Positions 9,152 through 17,730 are shown, numbered from the stretch's first letter. The stretch is 64,000 nucleotides of DNA from Pandoraea horticolens (GCF_902459555.1 NZ_CABPSM010000011.1:1-64000); one strand, 5' to 3'. Notes: generated by a model not told the origin, from the sequence alone. Numbers and translations are program-made.

Positions 9152-9619
9152 ATGCAGATCGATTTCACTTTGTCGCGCAACGCCTTTGGCCGTCTGGTGC
9201 TCACAGATGCCGGCGGCATCGCCCACGAAGGCGTGGTGCCCGTGCGGGCGTTTCCGATTGCCGCGCCCGACGATGGCCTCGCACTCGTGAGCATGGAAGG
9301 GCGCGAGCTGGTTTGGCTCGATTCGCTCGACGTGCTGCCTGCCGCCATGCGCACGCTGGTGCGCGAAGAACTTGCCGCACGCGAATTCATGCCCGAGGTG
9401 CAGCGCATCGTGGGCGTATCGACGTATGCCACGCCGAGTACCTGGACCGTCGAGACGAACCGGGGCGAAGTGTCGTTCGTCTTGCGCGGTGAAGAAGACA
9501 TCCGGCGTCTCGGTGGTCAGACGTTGCTCATCTCCGATAGTCACGGTATTCAGTTCCTGATTCGCGACGCCGCCAAGCTCGACAAGCCGAGCCGGAAGAT
9601 TCTCGACCGCTTTCTCTGA
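9152..9619 (+). CDS. DUF1854 protein, cyanophycin-associated
   Basis: A 155-residue soluble protein with no signal peptide or membrane segment. It begins 18 bp after the exporter stop, so the two are co-transcribed. Wording such as ALVSMEGRELVWLDSLDVLP and FVLRGEEDIRRL fits the DUF1854 family, which in Burkholderiales accompanies the cyanophycin-linked ABC transporter. The molecular role is unknown; a partner or regulatory subunit of the exporter is an inference from tight linkage. Confidence 0.85.
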   Translation: MQIDFTLSRNAFGRLVLTDAGGIAHEGVVPVRAFPIAAPDDGLALVSMEGRELVWLDSLDVLPAAMRTLVREELAAREFMPEVQRIVGVSTYATPSTWTVETNRGEVSFVLRGEEDIRRLGGQTLLISDSHGIQFLIRDAAKLDKPSRKILDRFL

Positions 9620-9697
9620 CACGATTCGTGCGACGGAACTTCGCCGGACCTCGTAGCACTGGTAAAATCGCTCTTTTGCTTTTTGCGGTGATGCCCG

Positions 9698-10606
9698 ATG
9701 TGGTTCAAGAATCTCCAGTTGCACAGAATTCCTGCCGGTTGGTCCATGAGCGTCGCGCAAATGGAAGAGGCGCTCGAGAAGCACGCCTTCCGCGAGGGCG
9801 GCAGCCTTGAAATGCAAGTGCAGGGCTGGGCGCCGCCGCGTGAGGGCGGCGAACTCGTGCACAGCATCAATCGTCAGTTCCTGCTGGCCTATCGTGCCGA
9901 GAAGAAGCTGCTGCCGTCGACCGTCGTCAATCAGGTCACGCGCGCCAAGGCTGTCGAACTCGAAGAGCAGCAAGGCTTCAAGCCGGGCCGCAAGCAGATG
10001 AAGGAACTCAAGGAGCAGGTGACCGACGAGTTGCTGCCGCGGGCGTTCGGCATTCGCCGCGACACGCGGGTGTGGATCGATCCGGTCAATCGCTGGCTGG
10101 TGATCGATGCGGCGTCGCCCGCCAAGGCCGATGAAGTGCGCAGCCTGCTCCTCAAGACGCTCGACATCACGCTCGAGAACGTGGAACTCAACGAAGCCCC
10201 GGTGTCGGTGATGACGTCGTGGCTTGCCGGGAACGACGCGCCGGGCGGTTTTACCGTCGATCAGGACGTGGAACTGCGCTCGAACACCGACGAGAAGGCC
10301 GCCGTGCGTTACGTGCGCCACCCGCTCGACGGGGCGGATGTGCGCCAGCACATTGAAGCGGGCAAGCGCTGCACCAAGCTCGCGATGACGTGGAACGACC
10401 GCATCTCGTTCGTGCTGACCGACGCGTTCGTGATCAAGCGCGTGACGCCGCTCGACATCATCAAGGACGCGGCCGATCCGACGGCCGAAGGCGAGGCCGA
10501 GAAGTTCGACGCCGACGTCGCCCTGATGACCGGCGAACTCGCTCGCATGCTCGACGATCTGATCGAAGCCGTGGGCGGTGAGCGTCAGATGGATAAGGCC
10601 GCCTGA
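9698..10606 (+). CDS. rdgC: Recombination-associated protein RdgC
   Basis: 302 residues, the normal RdgC length, opening [15 protein letters not shown]. RdgC forms a ring-shaped dimer around double-stranded DNA, binds without sequence preference and limits RecA access; it is nucleoid-associated. The full domain is present, including the [11 protein letters not shown] and LLPSTVVN stretches conserved in the family. It stands alone between the cyanophycin genes and a minus-strand SDR, and a strong terminator follows. Confidence 0.95.
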   Translation: MWFKNLQLHRIPAGWSMSVAQMEEALEKHAFREGGSLEMQVQGWAPPREGGELVHSINRQFLLAYRAEKKLLPSTVVNQVTRAKAVELEEQQGFKPGRKQMKELKEQVTDELLPRAFGIRRDTRVWIDPVNRWLVIDAASPAKADEVRSLLLKTLDITLENVELNEAPVSVMTSWLAGNDAPGGFTVDQDVELRSNTDEKAAVRYVRHPLDGADVRQHIEAGKRCTKLAMTWNDRISFVLTDAFVIKRVTPLDIIKDAADPTAEGEAEKFDADVALMTGELARMLDDLIEAVGGERQMDKAA

Positions 10607-10634
10607 CGCGACGCGTTTGTAAGTCGCTACAAGG

Positions 10635-10673
10635 CAAACGCCGCGATACCTCAAGGGTGTTGCGGCGTTTTTG
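10635..10673 (+). terminator. Intrinsic terminator after rdgC
   Basis: A stem built from AAACGCCGC and GCGGCGTTT is followed by TT. It lies 29 bp after the rdgC stop and 20 bp before the end of the convergent SDR gene, so it may serve both directions. Confidence 0.8.
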
Positions 10674-10692
10674 CGTTTGGTGCGTCGTTACC

Positions 10693-11412
10693 TCACGACT
10701 GCGCGCGCGCTGCGGCTGGGTCCAGTAGATAGATGCCGTGCGAGAGTGCCTGCCTGACCTGACGTGTGCCTTCGTCGACGGACACTTCCTCTTCGCCGGC
10801 TTCGATGGCCTCAAAGGCCTGACGTACCACATCGGACGGAGCGCTCTTCTGCGCATCGAAGTCTCGCGTGAGGTCGGTGTCGATGTAGCCCGCGTGCAGG
10901 CCCACCACCTGCGTTTGCTGTTCGCGCAACGCCTGACGCAGACCATTGGTCAGCGACCACGCGGCCGACTTGGTGATCGAGTATTCGGGAAGCACGCTCG
11001 AACTGATCCAACTCACAATCGACAGCACATTGAGCAGGGCGCCGCCGCCATTGCGTCCCAGCGTGCCGGCAAACGCCTGCGACATGGCCAGCACGCCGAA
11101 CAGGTTCGTCTCCAGCGTCTCGCGCAGTGTCTCGGCCGAGCCCGTGTGAGTCAAACCCTGCGTGACACGGGCAATGCCTGCGTTGTTGATGAGCAGCGTG
11201 ACGTCGCCGGCCAGCAAGGCTGCGGCCGCCACGTCTTCCGGATTGTTGACGTCCAGCTTGACCGGGATAACGCCCGGCAGCGTCACCTTGGACGGATCGC
11301 GGGACCCTGCGTACACCTTCTTCGCGCCACGGTCGAGCGCCTGTTTCGCAAACTCCAGTCCCAGGCCACGGTTGGCGCCCGTGACGAATACGACGGCATC
11401 TTTGATCTTCAT
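10693..11412 (-). CDS. SDR family oxidoreductase
   Basis: 239 residues from the Met at 11412 (MKIKDAVVFVTGANRGLG). Classical short-chain dehydrogenase/reductase: NAD(P)-binding TGANRGLG near residues 11-18, NNAG motif in LLINNAGIARV, and the active-site YSITK with a preceding serine run. It should reduce or oxidise a carbonyl/alcohol in the cytoplasm; substrate not predictable. It is divergent from a TetR-family gene, and a promoter with an overlapping palindrome precedes it, so regulation by that TetR protein is likely. Confidence 0.88.
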   Translation of the reverse strand: MKIKDAVVFVTGANRGLGLEFAKQALDRGAKKVYAGSRDPSKVTLPGVIPVKLDVNNPEDVAAAALLAGDVTLLINNAGIARVTQGLTHTGSAETLRETLETNLFGVLAMSQAFAGTLGRNGGGALLNVLSIVSWISSSVLPEYSITKSAAWSLTNGLRQALREQQTQVVGLHAGYIDTDLTRDFDAQKSAPSDVVRQAFEAIEAGEEEVSVDEGTRQVRQALSHGIYLLDPAAARAQS

Positions 11413-11470
11413 TTCAGAACTCCAGCAAGGGATGAGGCCGCGCCACTTATGGAACCAGCGTGCGGTTTGG

Positions 11471-11500
11471 GCTATACTGCACGACAATTGTGATCGCAAT
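11471..11500 (-). promoter_or_regulatory. Promoter of the SDR gene with overlapping operator-like palindrome
   Basis: Reading the minus strand, TTGCGA (11499-11494), a 17-bp spacer and TATAGC (11476-11471) form a sigma-70-like promoter 59 bp upstream of the SDR start. The near-palindrome ATTGTGATCGCAAT (11487-11500) covers the -35 box, as expected for repression by the divergent TetR-family protein. Confidence 0.5.
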
Positions 11501-11543
11501 CGTCATGAGTTGATGGATTGTGACAAGCTGGGTGCTGTTGTGT

Positions 11544-11561
11544 CAATGGTGATCGACATTG
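11544..11561. promoter_or_regulatory. Second operator-like palindrome in the TetR/SDR gap
   Basis: CAATG-GT-GATC-GA-CATTG is an interrupted palindrome 56 bp before the TetR-family start. It shares the GTGATCG core with the palindrome at 11487-11500. A poor TTGTGA-17-TGTCAA promoter (11518-11546) touches it. Likely an autoregulatory site; inference only. Confidence 0.45.
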
Positions 11562-11617
11562 TCTTTTTCGATGACGGTGGTAGCCGCGATTGCGCAGGCG
11601 GACATCGGGAGTAGCAA

Positions 11618-12214
11618 ATGGGTATTTCCAGAGAGCAGGCCGCAGAAAACCGCGAGGCGATCGTTGCGGCGGCCGAGCGGTTGTTTCGCGCGCATGGCGT
11701 CGACGCCGTGGGGCTGACGGCGCTCATGAAGGCGGCTGGCTTCACGCAAGGCGGCTTCTACAACCACTTCAAGTCGAAGGACGCACTTGTCGCGGCCGTG
11801 ATGGCGCGCGCAGTGGCGGCCAGCGAAGGGGCGCTGGCGGGCGGCGATGCGGCATCGGAGGTGGCGCTTTCACTCGGAGAGCGCGCCGAGCGGTATCTGT
11901 CGACGGCCCATCGGGATGACGTTGCGTGCGGCTGTCCGATGGCGGGATTTGCGGGAGACGCCCCGCGCATCGGCGACGAGGCGCAGGCGTGCTACGCGAA
12001 AGGGCTGTCGGACATGATTGCCCGAATGACGGCGGCGGGTGTCGAGCAGGGGGTGAGTCCGGCGCAAGCGGCGCAGTTCGCGATGGCGCGCTTCGCGCAG
12101 ATGGTCGGCACGCTCGTGCTTTCGCGCGCGGTCGTGAGCGCGGACCCTGCGCTGGCGGACGCGCTGTTGGCCGCCGGGCGCCAGGCGCTCAGCGGGAATC
12201 CTGCCAGCGACTGA
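11618..12214 (+). CDS. TetR/AcrR family transcriptional regulator
   Basis: 198 residues. The N-terminal helix-turn-helix is clear (REAIVAAAERLFRAHGVDAVGL then MKAAGFTQGGFYNHFKSK, residues about 10-50). The C-terminal ligand domain carries CGCPMAGFAGDAPRIG, typical of the subgroup that controls a divergent SDR or oxidoreductase. Such proteins repress as dimers and release DNA on binding a small molecule. The divergent SDR at 10693-11412 is the obvious target; two palindromes lie in the shared gap. Confidence 0.9.
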   Translation: MGISREQAAENREAIVAAAERLFRAHGVDAVGLTALMKAAGFTQGGFYNHFKSKDALVAAVMARAVAASEGALAGGDAASEVALSLGERAERYLSTAHRDDVACGCPMAGFAGDAPRIGDEAQACYAKGLSDMIARMTAAGVEQGVSPAQAAQFAMARFAQMVGTLVLSRAVVSADPALADALLAAGRQALSGNPASD

Positions 12215-12243
12215 ACGTGCGGCCGTGCGGTGAGGGCGTATCG

Positions 12244-13149
12244 TCAGCGTTGCGGCCAGCGCCACGTCGTGCGCAACGCATCGCGCAGAAAATCCACGAA
12301 CGCTCGCGTGCGCGGCGCGAGGTGCCGGCTATGCGGATACACGGCATGGAGCGGCGACGCCGGGATTTGCAGCGACGGCAGCACGCGCACAAGGCGGCCC
12401 GCGTCAATATCGTCTCCGACATCCCAGATGGACTTCTGCGTGATGCCTGCGCCGTGCAGCGCCAGTTCGTGGGCGGTGTCGCCATCGTCGACGACATAGG
12501 TATCGCGGACTTGAATCCGCAACGTTTCGGATTGCCATACAAATCGCCAGTCGCCGTGTGGGGCGTGGCCGAACAGAATGCAGTCGTGCTGTAGCAGATC
12601 GCCCGCGTCCTGTGGCGTGCCGCGCCGTGCCAGGTAATCCGGGGACGCCACCAGTACGCGGTAGTTCGGCGCCAGTTCCTGGGCGACGAGGCTGGAGTCG
12701 GGCAGGGTGCCCACGCGGATGGCAACGTCGATACCGTGCGCGACCAAATCGACCCAGAGATCGCTCAGTTCGAGGTGCACCTTCAGATCGGGATGCCGTT
12801 CGCGAAACGCGATCAGCAGCGGGGCGAGGTGGCGGCGTCCGAACGCGCGCGGGGCGCTGATCCGAAGCACGCCGCCGACGGTGCCCGCCTGACGCGTCAT
12901 CAGCCGCTCGGTTTCACGGATCTCCGCCAGAATGCGCTGGCAGCACGCGTGAAATACCTGTCCTTCCTCCGTTAAAGCCTGCTTGCGCGTGGTGCGGTTG
13001 AGCAGGCGCACGCCGAGGCGCTGCTCGAGCAGCCCAAGCCGTTTGCTCACGACGGCGAGCGAGAGCCCCAGCTCACGCGCGGCAGCCGACATGCTGCCCG
13101 TGGCAACCACCCGGTCGAAGAGGGTGAGGTCCAGCGTCTGGTCGATCAT
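12244..13149 (-). CDS. LysR family transcriptional regulator
   Basis: 301 residues, usual LysR size. N-terminal winged helix-turn-helix at about residues 8-66 (FDRVVATGSMSAAARELGLSLAVVSKRLGLLEQRLGVRLLNRTTR), then a periplasmic-binding-protein-like effector domain. It belongs to the group with RISAPRAFGRRHLAPLL and a DLRVHLELSD-like strand. It is divergent from two SDR genes across 179 bp, which are its likely targets. The effector is unknown. Confidence 0.9.
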   Translation of the reverse strand: MIDQTLDLTLFDRVVATGSMSAAARELGLSLAVVSKRLGLLEQRLGVRLLNRTTRKQALTEEGQVFHACCQRILAEIRETERLMTRQAGTVGGVLRISAPRAFGRRHLAPLLIAFRERHPDLKVHLELSDLWVDLVAHGIDVAIRVGTLPDSSLVAQELAPNYRVLVASPDYLARRGTPQDAGDLLQHDCILFGHAPHGDWRFVWQSETLRIQVRDTYVVDDGDTAHELALHGAGITQKSIWDVGDDIDAGRLVRVLPSLQIPASPLHAVYPHSRHLAPRTRAFVDFLRDALRTTWRWPQR

Positions 13150-13328
13150 TACGGTTTTATTCTCAATAATTTGAAGAGAGTCATTCAGTTTTTTGAGGGA
13201 TTATCGTTCGTTGCGGCGAGGATCACAATGGCACTGTGACATCGCGAGCCGGTGCTAGCTCTCGGCGGCCGGGCGTACATCGATGTCGTATTTCCTTCAT
13301 TGTCCCGATCATTTTCTGGAGCCTCATC

Positions 13329-14042
13329 ATGTTCAATTTCGAAGGTCAGCGCGTGTTGGTCATTGGCGGCAGTTCCGGCATTGGCCGTGCCGCAGCACAG
13401 GCATTCGCCAAGGCCGGCGCAGCGGTGACGATCGCCTCGAGACACCAGGCCAAGCTCGACGAAGCGCTCGCCACCGTCGGCACGACCGCTCGCGCCGTTG
13501 TGCTCGACACGGAAGACGTGGCCGCCGTCGAACGATTCTTCGCCGATCACGCCCCGTGGCAGCATGTGGTCGTCTCTGCCGCGCAAACGCCGACCGGGCA
13601 AGTCCGCAAGCTGCCGCTGGAAGACGCGCACGCCGCTTTCGACAGTAAGTTCTGGGGCACGTATCACGTTGCGCGATATGCAAGAATCGAAGCGGGCGGC
13701 TCGCTCACGCTGACGTCGGGCTATCTGAGCGTACGTCCGAGCACGGCGTCGGTCGTGCAGGGTGCGATCAACGCGGCGGTCGAAGCGCTGGGTCGCGGGC
13801 TGGCGCTGGAACTGTCCCCGGTGCGCGTGAACACGGTGTCGCCGGGCCTGACGGTGACGCCGTTGTGGAACAAGCTGGCAGAGGCGGATCGCGAAGCGAT
13901 GTATCGCAACGCGGCCGAGCGCTTGCCGGCGCGCCGTGTGGTGGCTGCGGAAGACGTCGCCAACACGATTCTCTATCTGGCCGGCACACCGAGTGCGACC
14001 GGCAGCACTGTGCTGATCGATGCAGGCGGCGCGATCGCCTGA
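13329..14042 (+). CDS. SDR family protein lacking the usual Tyr-Lys pair
   Basis: 237 residues from the ATG at 13329. The Rossmann motif GGSSGIGRAAAQAF (near residue 13) is intact and the C-terminus RVNTVSPG...STVLIDAGG is SDR-like. However, where the catalytic YxxxK should be (about residues 138-146) the sequence reads ASVVQGAINAAV, with neither Tyr nor Lys. The middle is also short. It may be a non-catalytic or mechanistically different SDR. It is the first gene of a probable two-gene operon with another SDR 25 bp downstream, divergent from a LysR regulator. Confidence 0.82.
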   Translation: MFNFEGQRVLVIGGSSGIGRAAAQAFAKAGAAVTIASRHQAKLDEALATVGTTARAVVLDTEDVAAVERFFADHAPWQHVVVSAAQTPTGQVRKLPLEDAHAAFDSKFWGTYHVARYARIEAGGSLTLTSGYLSVRPSTASVVQGAINAAVEALGRGLALELSPVRVNTVSPGLTVTPLWNKLAEADREAMYRNAAERLPARRVVAAEDVANTILYLAGTPSATGSTVLIDAGGAIA

Positions 14043-14067
14043 CGTTCACCGTTCTGGAGACTGACTC

Positions 14068-14859
14068 ATGAATATCGATCTGAAGGAAAAGGTAGCGCTG
14101 GTGACGGCGTCGACGGCAGGCATCGGTTTCGCCATTGCCCGCGGGCTGGCGGCAGCAGGGGCAACGACGCTGATCAACGGGCGTTCGAAAGAGAGGGTGG
14201 ACGCCGCCGTCGCAAAGCTGCGCGAGGCCCTGCCTGACGCTCAGGTGCGCGGTATCGCTGCGGATCTGGCGACGGCCGAGGGCTGCGACGTGCTCGTGTC
14301 CGCCGTGCCCGACGTCGACATTCTCGTGAACAACGCGGGCATCTTTGGCCCGCAGGACTTCTTCGAGGTTCCAGACGAGGTGTGGCAACACTTTTACGAC
14401 GTCAATGTTCTGTCGGGCGTGCGGCTCTCGCGCGCCTATTTGCCCGGCATGGCAGATCGCGGCTGGGGGCGTGTGATCTTCATTTCGTCGGAGTCCGCAC
14501 TGAATATTCCCGAGGACATGATTCACTACGGTATGACGAAGACGGCGCAACTGGCCGTGTCGCGCGGTCTGGCCAAGCGCATGCGCGGCACGGGCGTGAC
14601 GGTCAACGCCGTGCTGCCGGGCCCGACGCTCTCGGATGGCATGATCGAGATGCTTCACCAAGCGGGCCTTCCCGCGAATGCCGACATGACGCAGGCGGCC
14701 GCCGAGTTCGTGCGCGAAAACCGCCCCAGTTCGATTATTGGACGGGCGGCCACCACGACGGAAGTGGCGAACATGGTGGTTTATGTTGCATCGCCGCAAG
14801 CATCGGCCACAACCGGGGCGGCGCTGCGTGTCGATGGCGGAGTGGTCGACTCGCTCTGA
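14068..14859 (+). CDS. SDR family oxidoreductase
   Basis: 263 residues. Cofactor motif TASTAGIGFAIARGL near residue 13, NNAG in DILVNNAGIFGP, and active site SESALNIPEDMIHYGMTK with the normal Tyr and Lys. The C-terminus ends in VDGGVVDSL. Unlike its operon partner, this copy looks catalytically complete. Cytoplasmic NAD(P)-dependent oxidoreductase; substrate unknown. The start follows the previous SDR by 25 bp with GGAGAC as the ribosome binding site. Confidence 0.9.
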   Translation: MNIDLKEKVALVTASTAGIGFAIARGLAAAGATTLINGRSKERVDAAVAKLREALPDAQVRGIAADLATAEGCDVLVSAVPDVDILVNNAGIFGPQDFFEVPDEVWQHFYDVNVLSGVRLSRAYLPGMADRGWGRVIFISSESALNIPEDMIHYGMTKTAQLAVSRGLAKRMRGTGVTVNAVLPGPTLSDGMIEMLHQAGLPANADMTQAAAEFVRENRPSSIIGRAATTTEVANMVVYVASPQASATTGAALRVDGGVVDSL

Positions 14860-14994
14860 AGTGACGCTCAGATGGCCGGCCGCCCGACCAGCGTCGGGTA
14901 GCCGTCATCGCCGTGTCAGGTCGGAAATGTTGCGCTGCGGGAACGCTTCGGCACCAACAGTGCAGACATCTTGATGTAACGCAAACGCCGTATA

Positions 14995-15011
14995 CCCGAA
15001 GTACTTTCGGG
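14995..15011. repeat. Short inverted repeat upstream of the 49-residue membrane protein
   Basis: CCCGAA and TTCGGG (spacer GTACT) form a 6-bp stem 71 bp before the small gene, in a gap that otherwise contains no gene. It could be an operator or a leader hairpin; no stronger statement is possible. Confidence 0.35.
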
Positions 15012-15081
15012 TACCTATTTCGATAGGGATTGCCTAGAATTAAGACGTGCCATCCCGCCATGTCGAAGTTAGGAGGCCACT

Positions 15082-15231
15082 ATGCTGACCGGGAGCTTGA
15101 TTGCAATGTTGGTGATTGTGCTGGTCGTCGGTGCTGCCGTCGCCTGGCGGGTGGATCGCAACTGGTGCCGGGAGCACCCGTCGGCGCGCCACACGTGGCG
15201 CCGTCAGCGTCGTGACATCCGGCATAGTTGA
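15082..15231 (+). CDS. Small single-pass membrane protein, 49 residues
   Basis: A short gene with an excellent ribosome binding site (AGGAGG, five bases before ATG). The protein opens MLTGSLIAMLVIVLVVGAAV, a hydrophobic segment of about 18 residues, followed by a strongly basic tail rich in Arg and His. That points to an inner-membrane protein with the basic end in the cytoplasm. I do not recognise a family. A shared terminator follows at 15271-15297. Reality is supported by the ribosome site and the membrane-anchor pattern, not by homology. Confidence 0.6.
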   Translation: MLTGSLIAMLVIVLVVGAAVAWRVDRNWCREHPSARHTWRRQRRDIRHS

Positions 15232-15270
15232 ATCTCGCTGGACCGATCGGGGAACATTCCCCCGCAAATG

Positions 15271-15297
15271 AAAAGCCCGCCTTCCGGCGGGCTTTTT
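15271..15297. terminator. Bidirectional intrinsic terminator
   Basis: AAAAGCCCGCC-TTCC-GGCGGGCTTTTT. It closes the 49-residue gene on the plus strand and the convergent 62-residue gene on the minus strand. Confidence 0.9.
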
Positions 15298-15331
15298 GTT
15301 AATACAGACACCTCAACAGCAGGCTGGGCGC

Positions 15332-15520
15332 TCAGGCAACTGCCTGAAGGACATACTTGCCCTGGACAGTCAGGCGCGGGGACTTCTCACCCGAGGCCAA
15401 CTCTTCCCACTCGATCAGTTTGCTTTCAAGCAGCGATTCGAGATCCGGGCGATTATGCTCCACTTGCTCAGGAGCGTCCTTGACCAGCATCAGGGTGGCA
15501 AATTCATGATGACTCAGCAT
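15332..15520 (-). CDS. Small conserved protein next to minC
   Basis: 62 residues beginning [20 protein letters not shown]. Similar short proteins occur in other Burkholderiales as hypothetical proteins, to my recollection; no function is known. It is soluble and acidic, with a helix-rich look ([17 protein letters not shown]) and a basic C-terminal [14 protein letters not shown] that could resemble a winged-helix end. GGGAGA stands about six bases before ATG. It is divergent from minCDE and ends in a shared terminator. Confidence 0.65.
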   Translation of the reverse strand: MLSHHEFATLMLVKDAPEQVEHNRPDLESLLESKLIEWEELASGEKSPRLTVQGKYVLQAVA

Positions 15521-15679
15521 CTTCGTCTCCCGGTTTGCGGTTCCACAGGGGGGTCCCTCGTCAGGGAATTTAAGGATAGGTCACGAATATGGCACTTGCG
15601 CGACAAAATTCGGACTTTCGATGCTGCTTCGCAGCATTTTTCTTTTGGACTTCCTCACTGCCAGCATAAGCTTTCGTGA

Positions 15680-15695
15680 TGACATTGAGATGTCA
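15680..15695. promoter_or_regulatory. Palindrome upstream of minC
   Basis: TGACAT-TGAG-ATGTCA is a perfect 6-bp inverted repeat between the 62-residue gene and minC. It is just upstream of a possible promoter at 15703-15731 and may be an operator. Confidence 0.35.
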
Positions 15696-15702
15696 ATCGT
15701 CT

Positions 15703-15731
15703 TGCATTTTCATACGCCGAAAACGTATTCA
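15703..15731 (+). promoter_or_regulatory. Possible minCDE promoter
   Basis: TTGCAT, a 17-bp spacer and TATTCA, about 140 bp before the minC start. The match is moderate and no alternative with better boxes was seen. Confidence 0.3.
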
Positions 15732-15869
15732 AAATGCACAATTTGTTGCGGTACGGCAATGGTGATATTTGTGCAAATCGCCGCTTCATCCCGCTTATTT
15801 GCGGTTTGCTCGCATGCAAGGGGCGGTAGAATGCCCAATTTGCCAGCAATTCGCGCACAACAACCTGAC

Positions 15870-16607
15870 ATGCCGCAAAAGAAAACGCCGTACTTCGAGT
15901 TACGCAGCGGTGCTGTAGATACCCTGCATTTCGTTGTCAAGACGCCGCAACTGGACACGCTGCGCACTGAATTGGCGCAACGCTTCGAGGCGACCCCGGA
16001 GTTCTTTGCAGGCGACACGGTCGCCATTGACGTTCGGCGTCTGGCCAGCGACGAGCGGGTTGCCGTGCCCGCGCTAGCCGAAATGCTGGCCGAATTCCGT
16101 ATGAAGCCGATCGGCGTGGTTGCCAACAGCGAGCAAACCGATTGGGCCGTGGTAGGGGGGCTGCCTCGGCTGGACAGTCACGAACGCCGCGTCTCGCGCG
16201 CGCCGCGCGAGAGCGGGGCAGTGCCCGAGCCGGCCGTGGAGCCCGCCGAAACGGCACCTGACACCGGCGCCATTGCCTCGACCATCATCGACAAGCCGTT
16301 GCGTTCGGGCCAGCAAGTCTACGCAAAAGGCGATCTGATCATCCTCGATTTGGTCAGTTACGGGGCCGAGGTGATCGCGGAAGGTAATATTCACATTTAC
16401 GCGCCGCTACGGGGGCGGGCGCTGGCAGGGGTGAAGGGCAAGCTCGATGCGCGCATCTTCTGTACCTGCCTGGAGCCCGAGCTGATTTCCATCGCCGGTA
16501 TCTACCGGACTGGCGAGTATGCGCTGCCGCCCGATGTGCAGGGGCGTTCGGTGCAGGTGCGGCTGGTAGACGACAAACTGATTTTCGAGCCCCTCGGGCT
16601 CAAATGA
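15870..16607 (+). CDS. minC: Septum site-determining protein MinC
   Basis: 245 residues. MinC is the FtsZ polymerisation inhibitor of the Min system, recruited to the membrane by MinD to block division near the poles. The start at 15870 ([19 protein letters not shown]) fits Burkholderia MinC; an ATG at 15831 would add 13 residues. The N-terminal FtsZ-binding domain is followed by a linker rich in Pro, Glu and Ala, then the C-terminal beta-helix ([30 protein letters not shown]). It leads the minCDE operon, 43 bp before minD. Confidence 0.95.
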   Translation: MPQKKTPYFELRSGAVDTLHFVVKTPQLDTLRTELAQRFEATPEFFAGDTVAIDVRRLASDERVAVPALAEMLAEFRMKPIGVVANSEQTDWAVVGGLPRLDSHERRVSRAPRESGAVPEPAVEPAETAPDTGAIASTIIDKPLRSGQQVYAKGDLIILDLVSYGAEVIAEGNIHIYAPLRGRALAGVKGKLDARIFCTCLEPELISIAGIYRTGEYALPPDVQGRSVQVRLVDDKLIFEPLGLK

Positions 16608-16650
16608 TTCTTAGCTAAATTCATCCTCAAGTTTGGGAAGGCATCGACAG

Positions 16651-17466
16651 ATGGCAAAAGTGATTGTGGTGACCTCTGGCAAGGGTGGTGTCGGTAAGAC
16701 GACGACCAGCGCCAGCTTTTCCGCCGGCCTCGCCTTGCAGGGGCACAAGACGGCAGTCATCGATTTTGACGTCGGCCTGCGCAATCTCGATCTCATCATG
16801 GGTTGCGAGCGCCGCGTCGTGTACGACCTGATCAACGTGATTCAGGGCGAAGCAAACCTCAACCAGGCGCTTATCAAAGACAAGGCCTGCGATAACCTGT
16901 TCATCCTGCCCGCCTCGCAGACGCGTGACAAAGAAGCACTCACGCAAGCGGGTGTCGAGAAGGTCATCAAGGACCTGGCCGACATGGGCTTCGAATACAT
17001 CGTGTGCGACTCGCCGGCCGGTATCGAGTCGGGCGCATTGCTTGCAATGCATTTCGCCGACGAAGCGCTCGTGGTCACGAACCCCGAAGTGTCGTCGGTG
17101 CGCGATTCGGACCGCATTCTGGGTATTCTCTCGTCGAAGACGAAGCGCGCGATCGAAGGCGGCGAACCGATCAAGGAGCACCTGCTCATTACCCGTTACA
17201 ACCCGAAACGTGTCAACGACGGGCAGATGCTGTCGCTCGAGGACATCCAGGAAATCCTGCGAATCAAGCTCATCGGCGTGATTCCGGAGTCGGAGTCGGT
17301 GTTGCACGCTTCTAATCAGGGCACGCCGGCGATTCATCTCGACGGTACCGATGTGGCCGACGCCTATCGCGATGTGGTGAGCCGATTCAAGGGCGAAGAC
17401 AAGCCCATGCGCTTTACCGACTATCAAAAGCCGGGGTTGTTACAGCGCATCTTCGGCTCGAAGTAA
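16651..17466 (+). CDS. minD: Septum site-determining ATPase MinD
   Basis: 271 residues from the ATG at 16651. Deviant Walker A SGKGGVGKTT at residues 9-18, with both lysines present. The C-terminal amphipathic membrane-targeting helix ends LLQRIFGSK. MinD-ATP dimerises on the inner membrane, recruits MinC, and is released by MinE to give pole-to-pole oscillation. The operon order C-D-E is standard. Confidence 0.98.
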   Translation: MAKVIVVTSGKGGVGKTTTSASFSAGLALQGHKTAVIDFDVGLRNLDLIMGCERRVVYDLINVIQGEANLNQALIKDKACDNLFILPASQTRDKEALTQAGVEKVIKDLADMGFEYIVCDSPAGIESGALLAMHFADEALVVTNPEVSSVRDSDRILGILSSKTKRAIEGGEPIKEHLLITRYNPKRVNDGQMLSLEDIQEILRIKLIGVIPESESVLHASNQGTPAIHLDGTDVADAYRDVVSRFKGEDKPMRFTDYQKPGLLQRIFGSK

Positions 17467-17475
17467 GGAGCGCCT

Positions 17476-17730
17476 ATGTCCTTCCTGTCTTTCCTCCTGG
17501 GGGAGAAGAAAAAGACCGCCGCCGTTGCCAAAGAGCGCCTGCAGATCATTCTGGCGCACGAACGCGCGGGCTCGTCGCCGCCTGCAGACTATCTGCCGGC
17601 CCTGCAACGCGAGCTGGTCGCCGTCATCTCCAAGTACGTCAAAATCGCACAAGACGACATCAAGGTCAGCGTCGAGCATCAGGACAACCTGGAAGTGCTC
17701 GAAGTGAAGATCGAACTGCCGCAGACCTGA
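17476..17730 (+). CDS. minE: Cell division topological specificity factor MinE
   Basis: 84 residues, normal size. The N-terminal region ([20 protein letters not shown]) includes the membrane-targeting and MinD-binding helix, followed by the topological specificity domain. MinE stimulates the MinD ATPase and drives oscillation. It starts nine bases after minD with AAGGAG as ribosome site. Confidence 0.97.
   Translation: MSFLSFLLGEKKKTAAVAKERLQIILAHERAGSSPPADYLPALQRELVAVISKYVKIAQDDIKVSVEHQDNLEVLEVKIELPQT

Noticed and set aside
15621-15869. N-terminal extension of MinC
   Set aside because: The added residues match no MinC; the family N-terminus is at 15870, with 15831 the only serious alternative.
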